Of a stretch of DNA of 64,000 nt, positions 25,015 through 34,484 are shown in pieces; positions within the stretch are counted from its first letter, which is position 1, and every line of letters begins with the position of its first letter. Made by a program: the position numbers and the translations under genes. This stretch comes from Mesorhizobium sp. M00.F.Ca.ET.216.01.1.1 (GTDB lineage Bacteria; Pseudomonadota; Alphaproteobacteria; Rhizobiales; Rhizobiaceae). Where the stretch lies: contig NZ_SADR02000013.1 in NCBI RefSeq assembly GCF_004010325.2, forward strand, positions 1 through 64,000, read 5' to 3'. The notes beneath the pieces are model-generated. The model saw nothing but the letters and a program-made list of their open reading frames with translations. It was not told the DNA's origin and made no database searches.

Positions 25015-26067
25015 GTGCGCGCAAACACCGTCATCATGATTGTCCTCGCCGGCGTGTTCGGCGTGCTCGCGGTGGTGCTCGCCAATATCTGGCTGGCCAG
25101 TCAGCGCAACGCCATGGCGCGCACGGATGAAGTCCAGCGCGATACGGTCGTCGTGGCGGCTGTACCCTTGAAATTTGGCGACTCTCTGACCGATGACAAG
25201 CTGCGCGAAATCGCATGGCCGGCGGGCGCAGTGCCGGCGGGCGTCTTCAAGACGACGAAAGATTTACTCGCCGGCGAAGGGACAAAGCAGGCGCTTCAGG
25301 CGATCGGTGTCAACGAGCCCGTTCTCGCTACCAAGATCACCGGCCCCGGCCAGCGCGCCACGCTTTCTGCAGTGCTCGGCGAAGGCATGAAAGCCGTTTC
25401 TATCAGGGTCAACGACGTGCTTGGCGTCGCCGGATTTGTCTTCCCCGGTGACCGCGTCGATGTGTTGCTGACGCGCAAGGTGCGAACTGCCCAGGGAGCG
25501 GACCAGAGTTTTGTCGACGTGCTGTTGCAGAGCATGAAGGTGCTCGCCGTCGACCAGGTCGCTGACGAAAGCAAGGAAAGTCCGACGGTGGTAAAGGCGG
25601 TCACGCTCGAAGTCAGCACCAAGGACGCCCAGAAACTTACCCTGGCCGCCGATGCGGGCCAGTTATCCCTGGCGCTTCGCCAGGCCGCCGCCAGCAAGGG
25701 CGAGACGACCGAGCGCATTACGCTTTCCGATTTGACCGGTGATACGCCGGACGATGTCGCCGCCAGGCAGGCCGAACTCGCCAAAAAGGCAGCGCTCGAA
25801 GCTGAGGCCGCAGCGGAGCGCAAACGCGCCGAAGACAAGCTGGCTGGGTTGGCTCAGGCCGTGGAACGGGTGGGAAGCCAGATCGACCAGTTGAGCAAGG
25901 TGAAGCCGGCTCCCGCCCCGGCCCCGGCCGTAGCGCCGGCGCCCGAAGTGCGGGAAGTCGTCAAGGAAGTGGTCAGATATGTGCAGCCGGAGCCGCCGGC
26001 TCGAGCGACGGTCAGCGTCTATCGGGGCGTGAAGTTCGAGACATACGACGTGCCGCGACAAAAATAA
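25015..26067 (+). CDS. cpaB: Pilus assembly protein CpaB/RcpC
   Basis: The start is GTG 25015 behind GGGGGGAAAG. The 350-residue protein has one N-terminal helix (about 7-25), a SAF domain (about 45-115, LKFGDSLTDDKLREIAWP) and a RcpC/CpaB middle domain (VSIRVNDVLGVAGFVFPGDRVD). A coiled segment near residues 245-300 and an Ala-Pro-rich linker come next. CpaB links the periplasmic side of the secretin to the pilus machine. Confidence 0.9.
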   Translation: MRANTVIMIVLAGVFGVLAVVLANIWLASQRNAMARTDEVQRDTVVVAAVPLKFGDSLTDDKLREIAWPAGAVPAGVFKTTKDLLAGEGTKQALQAIGVNEPVLATKITGPGQRATLSAVLGEGMKAVSIRVNDVLGVAGFVFPGDRVDVLLTRKVRTAQGADQSFVDVLLQSMKVLAVDQVADESKESPTVVKAVTLEVSTKDAQKLTLAADAGQLSLALRQAAASKGETTERITLSDLTGDTPDDVAARQAELAKKAALEAEAAAERKRAEDKLAGLAQAVERVGSQIDQLSKVKPAPAPAPAVAPAPEVREVVKEVVRYVQPEPPARATVSVYRGVKFETYDVPRQK

Positions 26068-26124
26068 TACCGGCGCATTCGGACAGGGGATGTCTGGATC
26101 AGTCGGCAACGGGGGATAGTGTAG

Positions 26125-27570
26125 ATGCGCGTGTTCTGGGGACGACTGGTGGCGGCCGCACTGGCCTGCTCTGCGACGTTGCTGTTACTAAGCCCCGCGG
26201 CTCTCGCGGCCGACCGCAGCATCGACGTGTCGAGCCCCAGCGTGCACCGTATTTTCCTGCCGATGTCGCAGTCGGTGACTGTCGCGGTTAACGCCACTCT
26301 CGGCGACATCGTCGTCGGCGACGACAAGATCGCCGACGCCCAGCCGATGACAGACCGCACGCTCTATGTCATCGGCAAGAGCGCCGGCACCACGACCGTC
26401 AATCTGTTTTCCGAGGACAAGCGCTCGCTCGGCGTCATCCAGATCGAGGTCGGTGTCGACGTTAGCGACATGGCGCAGGCGATCCACCAGGTGGCGCCCA
26501 GATCGCGCGTCGAAATCGGCTCGGTCAACGGCAAGGTCAGGCTTGGCGGCCACGTCAAGGACGGCGCCACGCTGGCGTCTATCCTGGAAGTTGCCCAGCA
26601 ATATGGTCCTGACGCCATCATAAACGCCGTCATCGTCGACGACAGCCAGCAGGTCAATCTCGAAGTCCGCGTGCTCGAAGCCAAGCGCAATGCCGACCGC
26701 GACCTTGGCGTGTCTATCGCGAGCACCAATAACAGCGGCACGACCCGCACCGGAACTGGGATTGCCGCCGTCGACAAAGACGGTGTGGTGCTCGGATCGG
26801 GCGGTCTACTCAGTGGCCTACTGTCCAACTCCACTCCCTTCGGGGCCCTGCTCACTCGCGTCATCGACAGCAACATCAAAGTCGACTTGTACATCGAGGC
26901 GCTCGAGGCCAAGGGTGTCGTGCGCATGCTCGCCGAACCCAATCTCACCACGCTTTCCGGCGAGCCGGCTAGCTTCAACGCCGGCGGCGAAGTGCCTATC
27001 CGCAGCATCGACAGCGATGGCGAGATCCAGATCGTGTACAAGCAATTCGGCGTCAATCTGCTGTTCACGCCGATCGTGCTGAACGACGACAAGATCCATA
27101 TCAAGCTGGCGCCGGAAGTCAGCGACCTGACCAGTTTCACCCCCGCTGGCGACCCCATCTTTACCAACCGCAAGCTGTCGACCGTCGTCGAATTGCGCGA
27201 CGGCCAGAGCTTCGCCGTCGGCGGCCTGTTGTCCAGTAAGAACACCAAGATTCAGAAACAGGTGCCGTGGCTCGGCCAGGTGCCGATCGTGGGCGCGCTT
27301 TTCCACAATTCGAGCAACCAGAAGGAAGAGACCGAGCTGGTCGTCATCGTCACGCCGCACATCGTGCGGCCGGTAAAACCCGGCGAGCAGTTGGCGACGC
27401 CATTCGACAAGACGCGGCCCGCTAACGACCCCGAGTTTTTCGTGCTCGGCCAACTCGAAGTGACCAAGGACATGGTTCGCAAATATGAACTCGGCGAAGG
27501 CGTCGTCGGTCCCTATGGCCACATGCTCGACCTCAAATCGAAGGACAAGCTGCTCTATGTCAAGAAATAG
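26125..27570 (+). CDS. cpaC: Tad outer-membrane secretin CpaC/RcpA
   Basis: The 481-residue protein has a signal peptide (about 1-28), a pilus-type N-domain (VTVAVNATLGDIVVGDDKIA), a BON-like segment, and the secretin core. The core has VRMLAEPNLTTLSGEPASF and VPWLGQVPIVGALFHN, followed by ELVVIVTPHIVRP. It forms the outer-membrane pore for the pilus. Its last 14 bases overlap the next lipoprotein gene. Confidence 0.93.
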   Translation: MRVFWGRLVAAALACSATLLLLSPAALAADRSIDVSSPSVHRIFLPMSQSVTVAVNATLGDIVVGDDKIADAQPMTDRTLYVIGKSAGTTTVNLFSEDKRSLGVIQIEVGVDVSDMAQAIHQVAPRSRVEIGSVNGKVRLGGHVKDGATLASILEVAQQYGPDAIINAVIVDDSQQVNLEVRVLEAKRNADRDLGVSIASTNNSGTTRTGTGIAAVDKDGVVLGSGGLLSGLLSNSTPFGALLTRVIDSNIKVDLYIEALEAKGVVRMLAEPNLTTLSGEPASFNAGGEVPIRSIDSDGEIQIVYKQFGVNLLFTPIVLNDDKIHIKLAPEVSDLTSFTPAGDPIFTNRKLSTVVELRDGQSFAVGGLLSSKNTKIQKQVPWLGQVPIVGALFHNSSNQKEETELVVIVTPHIVRPVKPGEQLATPFDKTRPANDPEFFVLGQLEVTKDMVRKYELGEGVVGPYGHMLDLKSKDKLLYVKK

Positions 27571-27841
27571 AACCTTGATCCTCCTGTTGTGTGCCGGCGC
27601 GCTGACGGGCTGCGCCGACTATCTGAACCGCTACGACACGGTGACGCTGGCCGCCGGCGACACGCAGAAATACAATTCGCTTCTGCAGACGGTCGATCCG
27701 CTCAATCCGTCGTCGAGGAACACGACTATTGAAGGCGACGGCGCGCGCGCTGCCGCTGTTGCCCAGGCCTACAAATTTCCACCGCCACCACCGCCGCCGC
27801 CGGCCATCACGGTCAGCACGCCGACCAACACGGCGGATTGA
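27557..27841 (+). CDS. Small proline-tailed lipoprotein in the cpaD position
   Basis: The 94-residue protein begins inside the cpaC end. LLLCAGALTGCADYLNRYD is a clear lipobox with Asp at +3, and a run of eight prolines lies near residues 76-83. In other rhizobial Tad loci the gene after cpaC is cpaD, a lipoprotein of roughly 200 residues. This one is less than half that size but keeps YLNRYDTVTLAAGD, which resembles the CpaD N-terminus. It may be a shortened CpaD or a replacement. Confidence 0.7.
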   Translation: MSRNRTLILLLCAGALTGCADYLNRYDTVTLAAGDTQKYNSLLQTVDPLNPSSRNTTIEGDGARAAAVAQAYKFPPPPPPPPAITVSTPTNTAD

Positions 27842-27905
27842 ACAGAAGGATCAGCGCGTCAGGCAAAACGAGGGATCCTGGCGTAAGGGGAGCAAAGAGT
27901 AGGCC

Positions 27906-29438
27906 ATGTTGCGAATTGTTCGCGCCTTCTGGCACGATCAGAGGGGAATAGCGCTGATACTCGTCAGCGTCATGCTGCCGGCAATCATCGGCTTTTCCCT
28001 GCTGGCGATCGACATGAGCCGGGTCAACAACCTGCACAACGACTTGCAGAAGGCGGCTGATGCGTTTGCGCTCGCCGGCGCGGCTGAACTGGATGGAAGC
28101 AGCGGCACCTGGGCACGGGCAGAACGCGCCATGGCCACGCTGGTCGCCAATGAAAGCTACTTCTCGACTTCAGGAAGGTTCACTCTGACCTCCGGCCAAC
28201 CGGGAGGCACACAGAGGTGCAACAGTGCCGGAAACATTTCGTGGTGTTTCCTGAAAACTATTCCCGATGACAACGTGGCAATCACTACGGCCAATTTTGC
28301 CGATGCCAATCCAACCGTCGGAGAAATACAAACGCGGTTTATCCAGGTGACGGTCACGCCCACTGGCTTCGCCGCAATCTTCCCGGCTTCCTTTTTGTCA
28401 TCCGGCGCCAGCAACAGCTTCAATGTCGGGGCGGTCGCCGTGGCGGGGTTCACCTCCGGCGTTTGCGATTTCACGCCGGTCTTCATGTGCAACCCCTATG
28501 AGATGGTGAACGGCACCAACGATGCTGGCGGATACACACTGGCGCAGGCCGTTTCCAATCCGGCCGTCCATCGTCGACTGATCGAACTGAGGAAGGTCGG
28601 AAACGGCGCGGCCGCCGGTCCAGGCAATTTCGGCTTCCTTGAGCCCCCGTCAGGTGTCGGAAACGGTGCTCAAGCCCTCGCTCAGACAATCGCAACATCA
28701 AAGCCAATCGGCTGCTACAATTCCGCGAACGTTTCAACGAAGACCGGTCAGAACGCTGGTCCTGTGCAAGACGCCTTCAATGTTCGTTTCGGGATTGCAG
28801 CTAATGGCAGCCATTTCAATGACCCGGAATACGGTCCGGCCGACAATGTCCGAAAGGGTGCGTCGTCTGGAGGAAACGGAAACGGCAATGGCGGTGGCAA
28901 TCAGTGCCCACAATACAACCAGTTAACCTTCAATGCCGCCGGCAACATGGGGCTTCCGCGCGATGCGACAACTCCGTATTTGGGCGGCAGGATGGGCGAC
29001 GGGAACTGGAATTTCTCCAGCTATTGGAGCACCAACTTCGGTTCCGCTTCTTATCCATCTTCATGGGATACGACCAAGCCGACGCGCTATGAGGTCTACC
29101 GTTACGAGGTATCGGCCGGACTGGTTGGCACGGCGTCGACAGGTGGAGAGATTGGAACCCCGCCGGCAGCTTGCCAACCGCCTGTCACGACAGTTGATCG
29201 CCGGTTGCTTTATGGCGCGATCCTGAACTGCAACGCACTTGAAGCTGCGGGCAAGGATTTGTCCGGCCATAGCACCGATCTGCCGGTCGAGGCCTTCGGC
29301 AGCTTCTTTCTCACTGAACCTGTTGCGTCAGCGGCCGATGATGCGTCGGTGATGGTCGAACTGGTCGACATAACCGGTCGCGGCGGCCAGGGCACACTCG
29401 ACAATTTCCTCCGCGACGAAGCCCAGCTTTACCGGTGA
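27906..29438 (+). CDS. tadG: TadG-like pilus-associated protein
   Basis: The 510-residue protein opens with a charged segment and one helix, WHDQRGIALILVSVMLPAII, then DMSRVNNLHNDLQKAADAFALAGA, the Tad N-terminal domain that resembles pseudopilins. The long remainder is periplasmic, with a Gly/Asn-rich part near residues 315-340 and several Cys. No clear MIDAS motif of a von Willebrand domain is visible. The stop overlaps the next start (TGATG). Confidence 0.82.
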   Translation: MLRIVRAFWHDQRGIALILVSVMLPAIIGFSLLAIDMSRVNNLHNDLQKAADAFALAGAAELDGSSGTWARAERAMATLVANESYFSTSGRFTLTSGQPGGTQRCNSAGNISWCFLKTIPDDNVAITTANFADANPTVGEIQTRFIQVTVTPTGFAAIFPASFLSSGASNSFNVGAVAVAGFTSGVCDFTPVFMCNPYEMVNGTNDAGGYTLAQAVSNPAVHRRLIELRKVGNGAAAGPGNFGFLEPPSGVGNGAQALAQTIATSKPIGCYNSANVSTKTGQNAGPVQDAFNVRFGIAANGSHFNDPEYGPADNVRKGASSGGNGNGNGGGNQCPQYNQLTFNAAGNMGLPRDATTPYLGGRMGDGNWNFSSYWSTNFGSASYPSSWDTTKPTRYEVYRYEVSAGLVGTASTGGEIGTPPAACQPPVTTVDRRLLYGAILNCNALEAAGKDLSGHSTDLPVEAFGSFFLTEPVASAADDASVMVELVDITGRGGQGTLDNFLRDEAQLYR

Positions 29439-29968
29439 TGGCGATGATTGGAACGCTATGCCGACATCTCGATAGATTTCGCCGCGACCGTCGAGGCGCG
29501 GTGCTCGTCGAAATGACGCTGATCACCCCGCTGATGCTTATCCTGTCGGCGGGCGTGTTCGAGTTCGGCAACCTGATCCACGAAAAGCTGCTGATGGAGG
29601 CCGGACTTTCGGATGCAAGCCGCTTCGCCGCGCGCTGCAACAGCCAATTGTATACCCAGGCCGGGCTGACGATCGACTGCGCCGATATCGCAGCCAACAT
29701 AGCCGTGTTCGGCAATGCGGCAGGGACAGGCAGTGCGCGCGTCAGCGGCTGGCAAAAAGCAGATGTGACAGTGACCATCGCCGCCCCCGCTTCCTGTCAT
29801 GACGCTGTGGTCGCCAGCGTCACCAAATATCGTTCTACCACTGCGCAAGTCTGCATCGTCAGGGCAGCGGGTAGCTTGGCGTACAGCGGCGTCGGGATGT
29901 TGGCCTTCATCGGCATCGGCCCAATCACCCTCAACGGCTTTCACGAGGAGCGGTTGATCCGGTTCTGA
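29438..29968 (+). CDS. TadE-like pseudopilin
   Basis: The 176-residue protein shows RDRRGAVLVEMTLITPLMLILS, a TadE/TadF-type processing site with Glu at +5 of the predicted mature protein and a following core helix. It is a minor pseudopilin matured by CpaA. ATG 29438 overlaps the tadG stop by one base; the next pseudopilin gene follows two bases after its end. Confidence 0.85.
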   Translation: MAMIGTLCRHLDRFRRDRRGAVLVEMTLITPLMLILSAGVFEFGNLIHEKLLMEAGLSDASRFAARCNSQLYTQAGLTIDCADIAANIAVFGNAAGTGSARVSGWQKADVTVTIAAPASCHDAVVASVTKYRSTTAQVCIVRAAGSLAYSGVGMLAFIGIGPITLNGFHEERLIRF

Positions 29969-29970
29969 TC

Positions 29971-30606
29971 ATGATCAAGCGCTTTGCGAAATCAGAGGAC
30001 GGTGCGGCGATGGTCGAAATGACCATCGTGTCGACGCTGCTGTTTGCCCTTGTCCTCGGTTTCGTCGATTTCGGCAATGCATTCTATCAATGGAACGCGG
30101 CGACGAAGGCCGTCCAGGTCGGAGCACGGCTTGCTTCGATTTCCAATCCGGTTGCAACCGCACTTGCAACAGCCGCGCCGATCGCGACACCGGGCGCGCC
30201 GGTCGTTGCCGCCGCCTATGGCCCTTTCGCCTGCACATATACCGCTGGCGCGGGCGCTTGCAGCAATGGCGGCTCATTCGATGCAGCCAACTTCAGCCGC
30301 ATCTTTCGTGGTGACACGGCCAACACCAACGACGACGCCTGTCCCGCACTGGCCACAGGCCAGCGGCCAGGCATGTGTCATTTCTTCCCACGCCTGCACC
30401 GCGACAACGTGGTGGTTACCTACAGCGCCACCGGTCTGGGCTACCAGACCCGGCTGGGCGGACCAGTGCCGACAATAACCGTCAGCCTTCAGAACGTGAC
30501 CTTCCAGTTCTTTTTTCTGCAAGGACTGATGGGTTTTGCGAATATCACCATGCCCTCCATGCTGAGCACGGTTACGGGCGAAGACCTGAAGAGCACATCG
30601 CCATGA
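29971..30606 (+). CDS. TadE/TadF-like pseudopilin
   Basis: The 211-residue protein has KSEDGAAMVEMTIVSTLLFA at the N-terminus, again a TadE-type cleavage and assembly motif, and a long periplasmic domain with four Cys. It is the second minor pseudopilin of the operon. Its stop overlaps the cpaE start as ATGA. Confidence 0.85.
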   Translation: MIKRFAKSEDGAAMVEMTIVSTLLFALVLGFVDFGNAFYQWNAATKAVQVGARLASISNPVATALATAAPIATPGAPVVAAAYGPFACTYTAGAGACSNGGSFDAANFSRIFRGDTANTNDDACPALATGQRPGMCHFFPRLHRDNVVVTYSATGLGYQTRLGGPVPTITVSLQNVTFQFFFLQGLMGFANITMPSMLSTVTGEDLKSTSP

Positions 30607-31766
30607 ACGCCATGAACACCAAGGTTCTGCCGACCAAGCGAAAGCAGGTGGCCCTGTTTTCGTCGGATCCGAATTTCAAGCGCGAGGTGGCGACACGGCT
30701 CGACGCGCTGGCGATCTACGATGTCAGGATTTCAGGGACCGGCGACTTCCTCCAGGGCCCGCCTGCCGATACGCGCCCGGGCATCGTCATCCTCGACCTC
30801 GGCGATGGCGAGTTGCTCGACAATGCGGGAATAGTCGCGGCGCGCGCGCTGTGGGCATCGGTGCCGCTAATCGCGGTTTCCGACCAATTGACGTCCGAGC
30901 AGACCCGCGTGTTGGTGCGCATGAACGCCTCGGACTGGCTGCACAAGCCGCTCGATGCCAAGGAGCTGCTCAACGCGGTCACCTTCCACGACACCGGCAA
31001 CCAGGGGACCAAGAGCCGCATCATCACCTTCATCAGCGCCAGCGGCGGCGCCGGCGCCACGACGCTCGCTTTGTCGGCGGCGGAATTCCTGGCCTCGAAA
31101 TCGGCCGAGCGCGCGGCTTCGACCTGCCTGGTCGATCTCGATTTCCAGAGCGCCAATTGCGGCGCCTACCTCAACCTGTTCAACCAGTTCGACCTCGCCG
31201 GCATCATCGGCCAGCCGGACCGGCTCGATGTCGAGCTGATGGATGTCATCAAACTTTCGCGCCCCTCTGGCCTGACGCTCTATTCCTTCGAGCGGCCGCA
31301 GCTGCCGTTCGAGCCGCAAGGCGCCGATTTCGTCTTCCGGCTGCTCGACCTCGTCGCCTACCGGTTCGACGACATCGTCATCGACCTGCCGAACATTGAA
31401 ACCCCCTGGCAGAATTCGGTGCTGTCGACGAGCGACGAGATTTTCATCGTCTTCGAGCTCAACGTCGCCTCGCTACGGCAAGGCAAGCGGCTCTACAAGA
31501 AGATCCGCGAGCTGCGCGGCAATGCGGTGAGCATCACGCTGGTCGCCAACAAGCACAAGCGCAAATGGTTCGGCAACCACTTCTCGCGCAGCGAGCTGGA
31601 GAAGATTTTCAAGGCGCCGCACATCAAGTCGGTCGCCCTGGACAACGCGCTGCTGACCGACGCGCTGAATCGGGCCATCCTGCCTTCCGAAGTGGATGGG
31701 CGGGCGCGCTTCAACAATGATCTGAAGCGGATGTTCAAAGAACGGCTCGATGATGCTGCCCGCTAG
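30603..31766 (+). CDS. cpaE: Pilus localisation ATPase CpaE/TadZ
   Basis: The 387-residue protein has an atypical receiver-like N-domain (IVILDLGDGELLD) and a ParA/MinD-type ATPase domain. ITFISASGGAGATTLAL stands in the Walker-A position and has SGGAGATT in place of the classical KGGxGKTT; TadZ proteins often deviate here. CpaE directs the Tad machine to its pole or focus. It overlaps the L,D-transpeptidase gene by 17 bases. Confidence 0.9.
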   Translation: MNAMNTKVLPTKRKQVALFSSDPNFKREVATRLDALAIYDVRISGTGDFLQGPPADTRPGIVILDLGDGELLDNAGIVAARALWASVPLIAVSDQLTSEQTRVLVRMNASDWLHKPLDAKELLNAVTFHDTGNQGTKSRIITFISASGGAGATTLALSAAEFLASKSAERAASTCLVDLDFQSANCGAYLNLFNQFDLAGIIGQPDRLDVELMDVIKLSRPSGLTLYSFERPQLPFEPQGADFVFRLLDLVAYRFDDIVIDLPNIETPWQNSVLSTSDEIFIVFELNVASLRQGKRLYKKIRELRGNAVSITLVANKHKRKWFGNHFSRSELEKIFKAPHIKSVALDNALLTDALNRAILPSEVDGRARFNNDLKRMFKERLDDAAR

Positions 31767-32334
31767 AAATCGCATCGTCGCCGCCGGCGCCTGCATCATG
31801 GGGCTGGCGTTGGCATTGTCGGCGCAGGATTTCGCCCACGCCCGGTCCGGCGTTGCGGGCCTCCCGCCGCTGCCGGCGATGGGGCCCAGCCTGCGCAAGA
31901 CGGTCGCCTTCGAAACCACCGAGCAGGCCGGCACGATCATCATCCGCAAGGACGAGAAGGCGCTTTACCTGGTGACCCGCCAGGGCCAGGCGCTGCGCTA
32001 CCAGATCAGCGTCGGGCGCGACGGCTTTGGCTGGACCGGCACCGTCAAGGTCGGGGCGAAAACGGAATGGCCGCAGTGGCGTCCGCCCAGGGAAATGCGC
32101 GCCCGCCAGCCGGAGCTGCCGGAGATGGTGCCTGCGGGTCCCTATAATCCGCTCGGCGCCAGGGCGCTCTATCTGCTGCGGGACGGGCGCGACACGCTCT
32201 ACCGCATCCACGGCACCAACGATCCTTCGGGCGTCGGCTTCGACGGAACATCGGGATGTTTCCGTCTCACCAACACCGATGTCATCGATCTTTTCAAGCG
32301 CGTCCCAATCGGCGCAAAGGTGGTGGTCCAATGA
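31750..32334 (+). CDS. L,D-transpeptidase (YkuD family)
   Basis: The 194-residue exported protein (signal peptide about 1-31) carries the YkuD signature YRIHGTNDPSGVGF, then TSGCFRLTN with the catalytic Cys. The more usual S-H-G-C is T-S-G-C here, a common variant. It would cross-link or remodel peptidoglycan. Its overlap with cpaE suggests it helps fit the pilus machine through the cell wall; that role is inferred from context. Confidence 0.88.
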   Translation: MMLPARNRIVAAGACIMGLALALSAQDFAHARSGVAGLPPLPAMGPSLRKTVAFETTEQAGTIIIRKDEKALYLVTRQGQALRYQISVGRDGFGWTGTVKVGAKTEWPQWRPPREMRARQPELPEMVPAGPYNPLGARALYLLRDGRDTLYRIHGTNDPSGVGFDGTSGCFRLTNTDVIDLFKRVPIGAKVVVQ

Positions 32335-32951
32335 CGATGATCAGCGACCCTGACATGCCGGCAATCAGCATTGGGCCGGCAATCAACATTGGGCCGGCAA
32401 TCGAAGCTCGGCCGGCAAACCATATTGGAGAGCGCGCCGGCAAGCCGAGCAATCGGCGGCTGGTCGGAGTTGTCGTCGCTGGCGTCTTGCTGATCACGGC
32501 GGTGAACATGACAGCCGCGATCTATCTCTACCGCGGCATCAGCGACCTGCGCTTCGTCGAAGGGCGGCTGGAACAGCTCGGCGCCTTCGAGCAGCGCATC
32601 GCCGCCCGGCTCGATACGGTCAATAACGGCTTCCAAAGCCGGTTCGAGAAACTCGACAGCCAACTGCAGGGCAGCTTCAACGAGATCAACGCCAGCATTG
32701 CCCGGATGGAGCAGAACTCGCCGCCAGTCGGCGACGATCGCATCTCGAGCATAGCGGAACCTTCGGTGGTGACGACCACCGTGGCGGAAGCACCGGCCGT
32801 TATCGAGGATGAAATCGCGACCGAGCCCAGCGTCATCGATATGTCGCGTCCGCCGAAAAGGCGGGTGGCAGCGGCGGCTCCTGCCCCGAGCCCTAACTAT
32901 CAGCGCATAGAGCAGGCGGACGGCAAGGTTCATTACAAGAAAATCAATTAG
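32331..32951 (+). CDS. Single-pass membrane protein with periplasmic coiled coil
   Basis: ATG 32331 overlaps the previous stop as ATGA. The 206-residue protein has a cytoplasmic segment with imperfect repeats (IGPAINIGPAIEARPA), one helix (about 43-65) and a coiled coil (about 72-128, RLDTVNNGFQSRFEKLDSQL). The tail is Pro/Ala-rich and basic. No family is recognised. Its place at the end of the Tad operon suggests an envelope scaffold. Confidence 0.75.
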   Translation: MTMISDPDMPAISIGPAINIGPAIEARPANHIGERAGKPSNRRLVGVVVAGVLLITAVNMTAAIYLYRGISDLRFVEGRLEQLGAFEQRIAARLDTVNNGFQSRFEKLDSQLQGSFNEINASIARMEQNSPPVGDDRISSIAEPSVVTTTVAEAPAVIEDEIATEPSVIDMSRPPKRRVAAAAPAPSPNYQRIEQADGKVHYKKIN

Positions 32952-32969
32952 CAGCGCGACCGGTCGAGG

Positions 32970-33326
32970 ATGACGGCTTTGCGTTCAATCGCCTTCCGGA
33001 TTGCCGTCCTCTTGCTGGCAATGCCGTATGGCAGCGCAACGGCAGCAACCTGCTATCATGTCGTCAATGTCGACTTCTGGGACATGCTTTATATCAGAAC
33101 GCAGCCAAGCCACCTTTCCAGGGCGGCGGGCGCTATCGCTCCGGATCACTACGGCATCATCGTCGCCACGGGGCCGTGCAAACCGGCCGGCGCTGACCGG
33201 AAGCGGCAATGGTGCCCGGTCACTTACTACCCGCTGCCGTCAGTCAGCCGGCATGGCTACGTGAAAGCCTATTTCGTGGAAACCGCGGCTTGCCCGGATC
33301 CTAAAAATCCCGTTGCAGAGCAATAA
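32970..33326 (+). CDS. Secreted SH3-like small protein
   Basis: The 118-residue protein has a signal peptide (about 1-26) and a compact domain: LYIRTQPSHLSRAAGAIA, then GIIVATGPC, WCPVTYYP and HGYVKAYFVE. That order resembles bacterial SH3b domains (LNVR-x-GPS ... V-x-Y ... GWV-x-Y-L). Four Cys probably form disulfides. It may bind the cell wall. It ends tail to tail with the next gene, overlapping by 26 bases. Confidence 0.7.
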   Translation: MTALRSIAFRIAVLLLAMPYGSATAATCYHVVNVDFWDMLYIRTQPSHLSRAAGAIAPDHYGIIVATGPCKPAGADRKRQWCPVTYYPLPSVSRHGYVKAYFVETAACPDPKNPVAEQ

Positions 33327-33840
33327 TCCGAATAGCCCGTGCTTCGGAACGCTGGCGGGTTTCGCCGAGGAAGGCGACATGACAGTAGGCGCAGGCCGCG
33401 GTGCCAAGAAAGAGCACAAGACTGTTCTGCCATGTGAAATCGACCCTCAGCGAGAATGGCAACCCGCTGGGCGCGGTGAAGGCTGCAATCGTGCTCGCCG
33501 TTTCCGAATGGCTGCTGACAGCGATCATCAGCCCAGCGAAAAGCAAGGCGACATGATTGGCAAGGAAGAAAAAAGCAGCCGACCGTTGCGTCCGGCAAGC
33601 CATCCAGCAGACGACCGATGCAGCGGCCAAGATGGCGAGGTCAAGGGCCATTGAACCGCTGAGATAGAGGTCGACCTGTTGCCAGAACAGCGCCGACAAG
33701 GGGCGCAGTTCGAGCCAGATCCGCCACATGGTGGGGCTGGCCGGATAGGTTCCAAGCAGGAATGTCGCTGCTCGTTCCCCAGCCAGAACCAGAAGGACGA
33801 AGGCCGGAAAGGCAAAGAGTAAAAACGACTTGCGTTTCAT
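33301..33840 (-). CDS. Small four-helix membrane protein, unknown
   Basis: The 179-residue protein has four hydrophobic helices (about 5-28, 62-82, 89-108 and 138-158) and no recognised motif. It overlaps the SH3-like gene at the 3' ends on opposite strands. Function cannot be assigned. Confidence 0.65.
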   Translation of the reverse strand: MKRKSFLLFAFPAFVLLVLAGERAATFLLGTYPASPTMWRIWLELRPLSALFWQQVDLYLSGSMALDLAILAAASVVCWMACRTQRSAAFFFLANHVALLFAGLMIAVSSHSETASTIAAFTAPSGLPFSLRVDFTWQNSLVLFLGTAACAYCHVAFLGETRQRSEARAIRIIALQRDF

Positions 33841-33999
33841 GTCACCCTCGACAATCTGATACCGAGGATAGGCTGGAGAGATTGCGCGAAGCTTAACGGG
33901 AACTTGGAAGGGTGGAGCTCTACGGGAAAGCTGGTGCTGGAGCCATAAGGCAGATTGATCAGCTCTATCGATCAGCGGGATCGCTTGGTGCTCAGATTT

Positions 34000-34473
34000 T
34001 CATCTGCTCCACCTAAAAATCCGGCCGGCGACATAGTCAAACGAGATGACACCGGCGCCGCGTGTCAGCACCACAAGCAGCAGCGAAGCCCACAGCAAAT
34101 GTTCGGCCCAGTTCTCCGGATAAACGAAGATCTGGATAACCGAAATAACGCTGAGGAGCATCAGTGCGCCGACGCGGGAGAAAAGCCCGAAGAAAAGCAG
34201 CACCGAGCCGGTGATTTCGGCAGCCGTGGCCAACGGCGCAGCGATCGCCGGATCGACGAACGGCAAATTGTATTCGTTGGCGAACAACTGCAGCGTCACC
34301 GGCCAGGATGCAAGCTTCGTTTGAGCAGACTGCCAAAAGACGAGCGCGATAGCGACACGGGCAGCGAGCTGTACGAGCGAAAACGGTATGCGCTCCGCCA
34401 GCTTGATGACACGTCTGTAGAGGCCGACAAGGCCGGCCGGGGTGGACGAGGAATATTCTGGTATCGCGGTCAT
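34000..34473 (-). CDS. DoxX-family membrane protein of the bufferin operon
   Basis: ATG 34473 has GGAG seven bases upstream. The 157-residue protein has four helices and the DoxX pattern (RVAIALVFWQSAQTKLASWP, ITGSVLLFFGLFSRVGAL). DoxX-like genes commonly close DUF2282/DUF692/DUF2063 operons. It starts 11 bases after the bufC-like stop. A quinone- or redox-linked role is suggested for the family; the exact role here is unknown. Confidence 0.85.
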   Translation of the reverse strand: MTAIPEYSSSTPAGLVGLYRRVIKLAERIPFSLVQLAARVAIALVFWQSAQTKLASWPVTLQLFANEYNLPFVDPAIAAPLATAAEITGSVLLFFGLFSRVGALMLLSVISVIQIFVYPENWAEHLLWASLLLVVLTRGAGVISFDYVAGRIFRWSR

Positions 34474-34484
34474 GACTATCTCCA

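Noticed and set aside
27779..27810. CCGCCACC-type simple repeat, possible regulatory repeat
   Set aside because: It encodes the Pro8 run of the lipoprotein at 27557 in frame, so it needs no separate explanation.
32355..32410. Short direct repeats (GGGCCGGCAATC type), possible CRISPR-like array
   Set aside because: Units are too short and imperfect, there are no spacers, and they encode the IGPA repeats of the protein at 32331.
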